In this document: piece by piece, positions 59,925-64,000 of the stretch
Position numbering within the stretch: the first letter of the stretch is position 1
Layout of the letters: each line of letters begins with the position of its first letter
From: Solirubrobacter deserti
Lineage (GTDB): Bacteria > Actinomycetota > Thermoleophilia > Solirubrobacterales > Solirubrobacteraceae
Reading direction: 5' to 3'
Length of the DNA stretch: 64,000 nucleotides
Assembly (NCBI RefSeq): GCF_027587175.1
Contig: NZ_JAPCID010000012.1
Span: 93,760-157,759, forward strand
Notes under the pieces: generated by a model
What the model was told of the DNA's origin: nothing
The model's database searches: none
Seen by the model: the letters and a program-made list of their open reading frames with translations, nothing else
Made by a program: the position numbers and the translations under genes

Positions 59925-61244
59925 CTAGGCGACGCGCGAGAGCAGCGACTCGGTGCCCGAGAGCGACTGCGACGTGGCCGAGAGGATCTCGACCGGCACG
60001 ATCTCGCCCGCGGCGCCGAGGCCGTCGAAGTTGACGACCTTGTTGTGCGTCGTGCGCCCGCGCAGGCGCGTGGGGTCGTACCGCGACGGCCCTTCGACGA
60101 GCACGTCCAGAGTCCGCCCGACGAAGCGCTGGGCCCGCTCACGAGCACGCCGCTGGACGGCCTCGACGAGCCGCTCCATGCGCTCGACCTGCACCTCGTG
60201 CGGGACGAACTCGTCCACGAACTCCGCCGCCTCGGTGTCCCGCCGCGGCGAGTAGATGAACGTGAAGGCGCCGTCGAAGCCGACCTCCTCGACCACCTCG
60301 AGCGTCTCGACGAAGTCCGCCTCGGTCTCCCCCGGGAAGCCGACGATGATGTCGGTCGTGATGGCGCAGTCCGGCACGTGCTCGCGGATCAACGCGACAC
60401 GGTCCAGAAAGCGGTCGCGCCCGTAGGTGCGCCGCATGCGCTTGAGCACCCGCGAGGAGCCGGCCTGCAGCGGCAGATGGATGTGCTGGCAGACCGACGG
60501 CAGCTCAGCGTGCGCGCGGATGACGTCCTCGGTCATGTGCGCCGGATGCGGCGACGTGTAGCGCACGCGCTCGATCCCGTCGATCGCGTCCACCGCGTGC
60601 AGCAGCTCGCTGAACTTGCGCGGCTGCGGCCGCAGGCGGGTGCCGTAGGAGTTCACGTTCTGGCCGAGCAGCGTGACCTCGCGCACGCCCTCGGACGCGA
60701 GCTGGCGCACCTCGGCGACGAGCTCCTCGAACGGCCGCGACACCTCGCGACCGCGCGTGGACGGCACGATGCAGTACGAGCACTTCATGTTGCAGCCGGC
60801 GCTGATCTGCACCCACGCGTGCACGTCCCGCGCGCGCTTGCCCGGCAGGTGGCCGGTGAAGCCCTCGAACTCGAAGAAGCCCTGGGCGGTGAGGCTGTCG
60901 CTTGTGAGGAACTCCGCCAGCTTGTGCACCTGGCCGGGCCCGAACGCGACGTCCACGAACGGGTAGTCGCGGAAGACCTGGTCCTTGACGGACTGCGCCC
61001 AGCAGCCGCCGACGCCGATCACGCGCTCCGGGTCGCGGCGCTTGAGCGCCCGCGCCTCGTACAGGTGCGAGACGAAGCGCTCGTCGGCCTTCTCACGGAT
61101 CGAGCACGTGTTGAACAGGATCAGGTCGGCTTCCTCGCGCGCGTCCGCTTCGGCGTATCCCAGCGACTCGAGCATGCCCTTCATGCGCTCGGAGTCGTGC
61201 TCGTTCATCTGGCAGCCGAAGGTGGTGACGTGGAAGCGCTTCAT
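59925..61244 (-). CDS. miaB: tRNA-2-methylthio-N6-dimethylallyladenosine synthase MiaB
   Basis: 439 residues from the ATG at 61244. N-terminal UPF0004 cluster cysteines Cys11, Cys47, Cys81; radical SAM cysteines Cys151, Cys155, Cys158 (CNMKCSYC); C-terminal TRAM domain with GRTLDVLVEG. It methylthiolates A37 after MiaA. Full length and complete. Confidence 0.96.
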   Translation of the reverse strand: MKRFHVTTFGCQMNEHDSERMKGMLESLGYAEADAREEADLILFNTCSIREKADERFVSHLYEARALKRRDPERVIGVGGCWAQSVKDQVFRDYPFVDVAFGPGQVHKLAEFLTSDSLTAQGFFEFEGFTGHLPGKRARDVHAWVQISAGCNMKCSYCIVPSTRGREVSRPFEELVAEVRQLASEGVREVTLLGQNVNSYGTRLRPQPRKFSELLHAVDAIDGIERVRYTSPHPAHMTEDVIRAHAELPSVCQHIHLPLQAGSSRVLKRMRRTYGRDRFLDRVALIREHVPDCAITTDIIVGFPGETEADFVETLEVVEEVGFDGAFTFIYSPRRDTEAAEFVDEFVPHEVQVERMERLVEAVQRRARERAQRFVGRTLDVLVEGPSRYDPTRLRGRTTHNKVVNFDGLGAAGEIVPVEILSATSQSLSGTESLLSRVA

Positions 61245-61246
61245 GA

Positions 61247-61387
61247 CCGCCGAACAGCGTACTCGGCGAGTCCGGCGACCAGGCCGTCGAGCGGATCTCG
61301 CTCGGCGGCCTGGCGTGGGAGGCGGTCGATGCCGTCGTGCGCAACGAGATCCTCGCGACGCTCGAGGAGCTCGCTCAGCGCGCGTAG
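61247..61387 (+). other. Orphan coding-like frame between rny and miaB
   Basis: On the plus strand a 47-codon frame without an ATG or usable start runs from the TGA at 61244-61246 to a TAG at 61385-61387. It reads VLGESGDQAVERISLGG then LAWEAVDAVVRNEILATLEE and has G or C in almost every third position, like real genes here. The gap between miaB and rny otherwise holds nothing. It may be the tail of a lost gene, or chance. Confidence 0.35.
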
Positions 61388-62844
61388 TCGGTGGCGCGTG
61401 ACTCGCGGATGACCGTGACCTTGATCTGACCCGGGTACTCGAGCTCCTGCTCGATCTCGCGCGCGATCTCGTGCGAGAGCAGGACGGCGCCGTCGTCGTC
61501 GAGCGTGCCCGGCATGACCATGACGCGGATCTCGCGGCCGGCCTGCATGGCGTAGACCTTGTCGACGCCGTCGTGGCGCGTGGCGATCTGCTCAAGATCG
61601 CGCAGGCGCTTGACGTACTGCTCGAGCGATTCGCCGCGGGCCCCCGGCCGGGCGCCGGAGAGCGCGTCGGCGGCCTGGACGATCACGGCCTCGACGGTCT
61701 GCGGCTCGACCTCGTTGTGATGGGCCTCCATCGCGTGGGCGACGGCCTCCGACTCGCCGTGGCGGCGGGCCAGGTCGCCGCCGACGAGCGCGTGCGGGCC
61801 TTCGACCTCGTGGCTGACGGCCTTGCCGATGTCGTGCAGGAGGGCGGCTCTTCTGGCCGTCTTGGGGGACGCGCCGAGCTCCTCGGCCATCATCGCCGCC
61901 AGGTGAGCGCATTCGATCGAGTGCGCGAGGACGTTCTGGCCGTAGCTCGTGCGGTACTTGAGGCGGCCGAGGATGCGGATGAGCTCGGCGTCCAGGCCCT
62001 GGACGTTGGACTCCAGCGCGGCCTGCTCGCCGGACTCGATGATGTGGGACTCGAGCTCGGACTTGGCCTGGTAGTAGGTCTCCTCGATCCGGGCCGGGTG
62101 GATGCGGCCGTCCTGCAGGAGCTTTTCGAGCGTCATGCGGGCGATCTCGCGGCGGACGCCGTCGAAGCCGGACAGGATCACGGCGTTGGGCGTGTCGTCG
62201 ATGATGAAGTCGACGCCGGTGAGGTGCTCGAGGGCGCGGATGTTGCGGCCCTCGCGGCCGATGATGCGGCCCTTCATGTCGTCGGCGGGCAGCTGGACGA
62301 CGGAGACCGTGGTCTCGGCCGCGTGGCCGGCGGCGAGGCGCTGCATGACGACGGCGAGGATGTTGCGGACGCGGCGGTCGGCGTCGCGCTTGGTCTCGTC
62401 CTCGATCTGGCGGACGAGGCGGGCGGAATCGTGGCGGATCTGGTCCTCGAGCTCCTTGAGCAGGAGCTGCTTGGCCTGGGAGGCGGAGTAGCCGGAGGTG
62501 CGCTCGAGCGCCTTGACGTGGCGGACGTGCGCCTCGTTGGCCTGCTCCTGCAGACGGGTGAGCTCCTCCGCGCGGCGCTCGAGCTCGGCGGCGCGGGCTT
62601 CCAGCGCCTCCTCGCGGGCGAGCAGGCGCTCCTCGAGGCGGCCCATCTCCTGCCGGCGCGCGAGCGCGGCGTCGTCGGCGGCGGGTTCACGCGCGGCGGG
62701 CGCGTCTTGGGGCGGTGCGGCCACGCGGGACGCCGTGCGCGAGGCGCCGCCCGCGGCGGCGAGCCCGGGAGCTCGCTTCACCAACAGCAGCGCCGCGACC
62801 ACCAGGCCGGCCGCGAGCACGGCCGCCGCGATCACGATTTCCAT
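61375..62844 (-). CDS. rny: Ribonuclease Y
   Basis: 489 residues. N-terminal membrane helix ([18 protein letters not shown]), long Arg/Glu coiled coil to about 150, KH domain ([16 protein letters not shown]), HD domain ([18 protein letters not shown]) and the C-terminal GYDKVYAM-like region seen as [18 protein letters not shown]. Endoribonuclease that starts mRNA decay at the membrane. ATG at 62844; upstream codons in frame extend to 62958 but are not RNase Y-like. Confidence 0.96.
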   Translation of the reverse strand: MEIVIAAAVLAAGLVVAALLLVKRAPGLAAAGGASRTASRVAAPPQDAPAAREPAADDAALARRQEMGRLEERLLAREEALEARAAELERRAEELTRLQEQANEAHVRHVKALERTSGYSASQAKQLLLKELEDQIRHDSARLVRQIEDETKRDADRRVRNILAVVMQRLAAGHAAETTVSVVQLPADDMKGRIIGREGRNIRALEHLTGVDFIIDDTPNAVILSGFDGVRREIARMTLEKLLQDGRIHPARIEETYYQAKSELESHIIESGEQAALESNVQGLDAELIRILGRLKYRTSYGQNVLAHSIECAHLAAMMAEELGASPKTARRAALLHDIGKAVSHEVEGPHALVGGDLARRHGESEAVAHAMEAHHNEVEPQTVEAVIVQAADALSGARPGARGESLEQYVKRLRDLEQIATRHDGVDKVYAMQAGREIRVMVMPGTLDDDGAVLLSHEIAREIEQELEYPGQIKVTVIRESRATDYAR

Positions 62845-63301
62845 TGTCCAGTGTCCTCTCTCCGTACGCCGCCCTGCAGGGCGCGGCGAGATCCGATGCT
62901 TCGATTTCCAGAGGCGGCAGATCGGGTCGGCCCGGGGCCCGGGAACGAGGATCAGCATGAGAGGCGGCGTAGCGCCGCCGCGTCAGATGGCGGCTTCGTG
63001 CGTGTTTGTTCGAAGGAGCCGTAGCGAGCGTTCAAGCCCACACGGTGGGCGTTCTCGCCCTAAGTGATGTGTCGTGGCCGTCAAGACTGAAGCTGCTGAA
63101 TCGCTGGTGAAATTATCTGGATTTGCTGCTGGTTTCAGGTGGGTCCGTGCCGGACCCGGTCTGTCGCTGCGGCGGATCGTAGTACCGCGCGTGGTCGCAC
63201 GCAACGCGCCACCGGCGCCTACGAGGGCTCGCCCGGCGGGAACCTCGCCGGCAGGCACGACACGTGTCAGCGGGGTGGCACCGAGCGGTGCTGCGGAACG
63301 G
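62845..63301 (-). other. Long leader/intergenic region upstream of rny
   Basis: 457 bp between the recX stop and rny start with no convincing gene. The section around 63066-63140 is clearly less GC-rich than its surroundings. On the minus strand it includes TTGACGGCCACGACAC, a possible -35. I find no known riboswitch, tRNA or 6S-like fold by eye. It may hold the rny promoter and an untranslated leader. Confidence 0.45.
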
Positions 63302-63991
63302 TCAGCGCTCGACGGCGGAAGCCGCGTGGCGGCGGAGCGCGTCGTGCGCCAGCTCGAGGTCGAACCCCTTGCGCACCAGGAACCCGAGCGCCTTCTCGAG
63401 GTCGCGCGGCTGCTCCGGCGGGATCGGGTAGCGGCGCGCGAGCAGCGCGGTGGCCGCGGCGAGCTCGTCATGGTCGCCGGCCGCGAGCGCGGCGGCGATG
63501 TGCCGACGGTCGACGCCGAGCTCGCGCAGGCGCCGCTCGATCCGCTCGGCGCCCCACCCGTCCAGGTTGCGCCGGTCCTCGGCGAAGCGGGTCGCGTACC
63601 CGGCGTCGTCGACGTAGCCGCCGGCGCGCAGTTCGTCGAGCACCTCGTCGATCAGCGGCGGCTCGACATCGTTGCGCTCGAGCCGCGTCCGCACCTCGGC
63701 CTCGGTGCGCTCGCGCCGCGCGATGAACCGCCACGCCGCGTTGAACGCCTCCTCGCGCAGCCGCGCCTCGTCGGCGGCGGCCGGCCCGGCGGCGAGGGCG
63801 CCGAGCGAGTCGGGCGCGAGCTCCGCGGCGAGCCCGTCGAGCGCGAGCTGCGAGTCGTCGGGTGACGAGGCCGTGGCGGGGTCGGGTGACGAGGCCGCGG
63901 CGGGGTCGGGCGACAAGGCCGCGGCGGGGCCGGCCGGCGCGACGTCGGGCGCGGCGGGCGAAGGGGTGGGCGGGCCGCCGCCGCGGGACAA
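63302..63991 (-). CDS. recX: Regulatory protein RecX
   Basis: 229 residues from a TTG at 63991; the frame stays open to the window edge, so the true start could lie outside. RecX repeats of three-helix type: AAWRFIARRERTEAEVRTRLE, VLDELRAGGYVDDAGYATRFAE, WGAERIERRLRELGVD. RecX inhibits RecA filaments. The N-terminal 75 residues are Pro/Ala/Ser/Asp-rich and contain 24-bp repeats; a typical RecX lacks this part. recA is expected just beyond the window. Confidence 0.9.
   Translation of the reverse strand: MSRGGGPPTPSPAAPDVAPAGPAAALSPDPAAASSPDPATASSPDDSQLALDGLAAELAPDSLGALAAGPAAADEARLREEAFNAAWRFIARRERTEAEVRTRLERNDVEPPLIDEVLDELRAGGYVDDAGYATRFAEDRRNLDGWGAERIERRLRELGVDRRHIAAALAAGDHDELAAATALLARRYPIPPEQPRDLEKALGFLVRKGFDLELAHDALRRHAASAVER
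63857..63928. repeat. Three 24-bp tandem repeats in recX N-terminal region
   Basis: Units at 63857-63880, 63881-63904 and 63905-63928 differ at a few positions and code for eight-residue Ser-Pro-Asp-Pro-Ala-type repeats. Copy number probably varies between strains. Confidence 0.85.
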
Positions 63992-64000
63992 GTCGGATCG

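Noticed and set aside
62983..63471. 162-codon minus-strand frame between recX and rny
   Set aside because: Half of it overlaps recX in another frame, and the rest lacks coding bias and any recognisable domain.
1..64000. CRISPR arrays, insertion sequences, prophage or defence islands
   Set aside because: No regularly spaced repeats with unique spacers, no transposase, integrase, phage structural or restriction genes were seen.

Overview
The window is 64 kb of very GC-rich DNA (third codon positions almost always G or C) with bacterial, actinobacterial-style gene packing: frequent GTG/TTG starts, ATGA-type stop/start overlaps and convergent genes sharing their 3' ends. Gene content points to the deep actinobacterial class Thermoleophilia (Solirubrobacter/Conexibacter relatives): an actinobacterial-type DapD, a MurT/GatD pair, an Rv2578c-family radical SAM protein, an Agl23/DUF2298 membrane pair and a recX-rny-miaB-miaA-dapF-hflX style housekeeping block. 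The assignment is inference from content; there is no rRNA here. I see no tRNA, CRISPR array, insertion sequence or prophage.

Region 1 (1-17.0 kb) is dominated by molybdenum chemistry. A MoaD-MoaE fusion diverges from moaC-moaA-moeA. Further on, a MocA-like nucleotidyltransferase, a CoxG-like protein and a small protein converge on an operon coxS-coxL-coxM-coxD-coxE encoding a xanthine-oxidase/CO-dehydrogenase-family enzyme. Its CoxL carries the form II type motif, so the substrate is unknown. Between these lie a membrane-anchored sigma factor with an SH3-like domain, a MarR regulator diverging from an MMPL exporter across a symmetrical double operator, and a Crp-like regulator.

Region 2 (17.0-34.2 kb) is mixed: a PilZ protein, a winged-helix protein, a broken thioredoxin-like gene, an Ala-rich coiled-coil protein next to an array of four strong hairpins, a metallo-hydrolase, a membrane glycan-type module (flippase-like protein, Agl23, DUF2298), an enolase-superfamily protein, a sigma factor coupled to Ogt, a lipoprotein cyclophilin, a HAD phosphatase, and an aldo/keto reductase with a divergent LysR regulator.

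Region 3 (34.2-55 kb) is cell envelope and osmotic or chemotactic physiology: a lipid kinase, murT, a methyltransferase, gatD, a four-gene osmoprotectant ABC transporter, a PAS-GGDEF-EAL protein, a hemolysin III-like protein, dUTPase, HflX, and the succinylase-route diaminopimelate genes dapE, dapC, dapD and dapF (dapF has both catalytic cysteines replaced by serine). A chemoreceptor implies motility.

Region 4 (55-64 kb) holds FIST and SDR genes, a 5'-truncated mscS remnant beside two 99-bp repeats carrying sigma-28-like promoters, a radical SAM gene interrupted by an intein at a cluster cysteine, a GNAT, miaB, rny with a long leader, and recX.

Three otherwise intact genes (SHOCT, MMPL, thioredoxin-like) each contain a single-base indel, which may be sequencing error.
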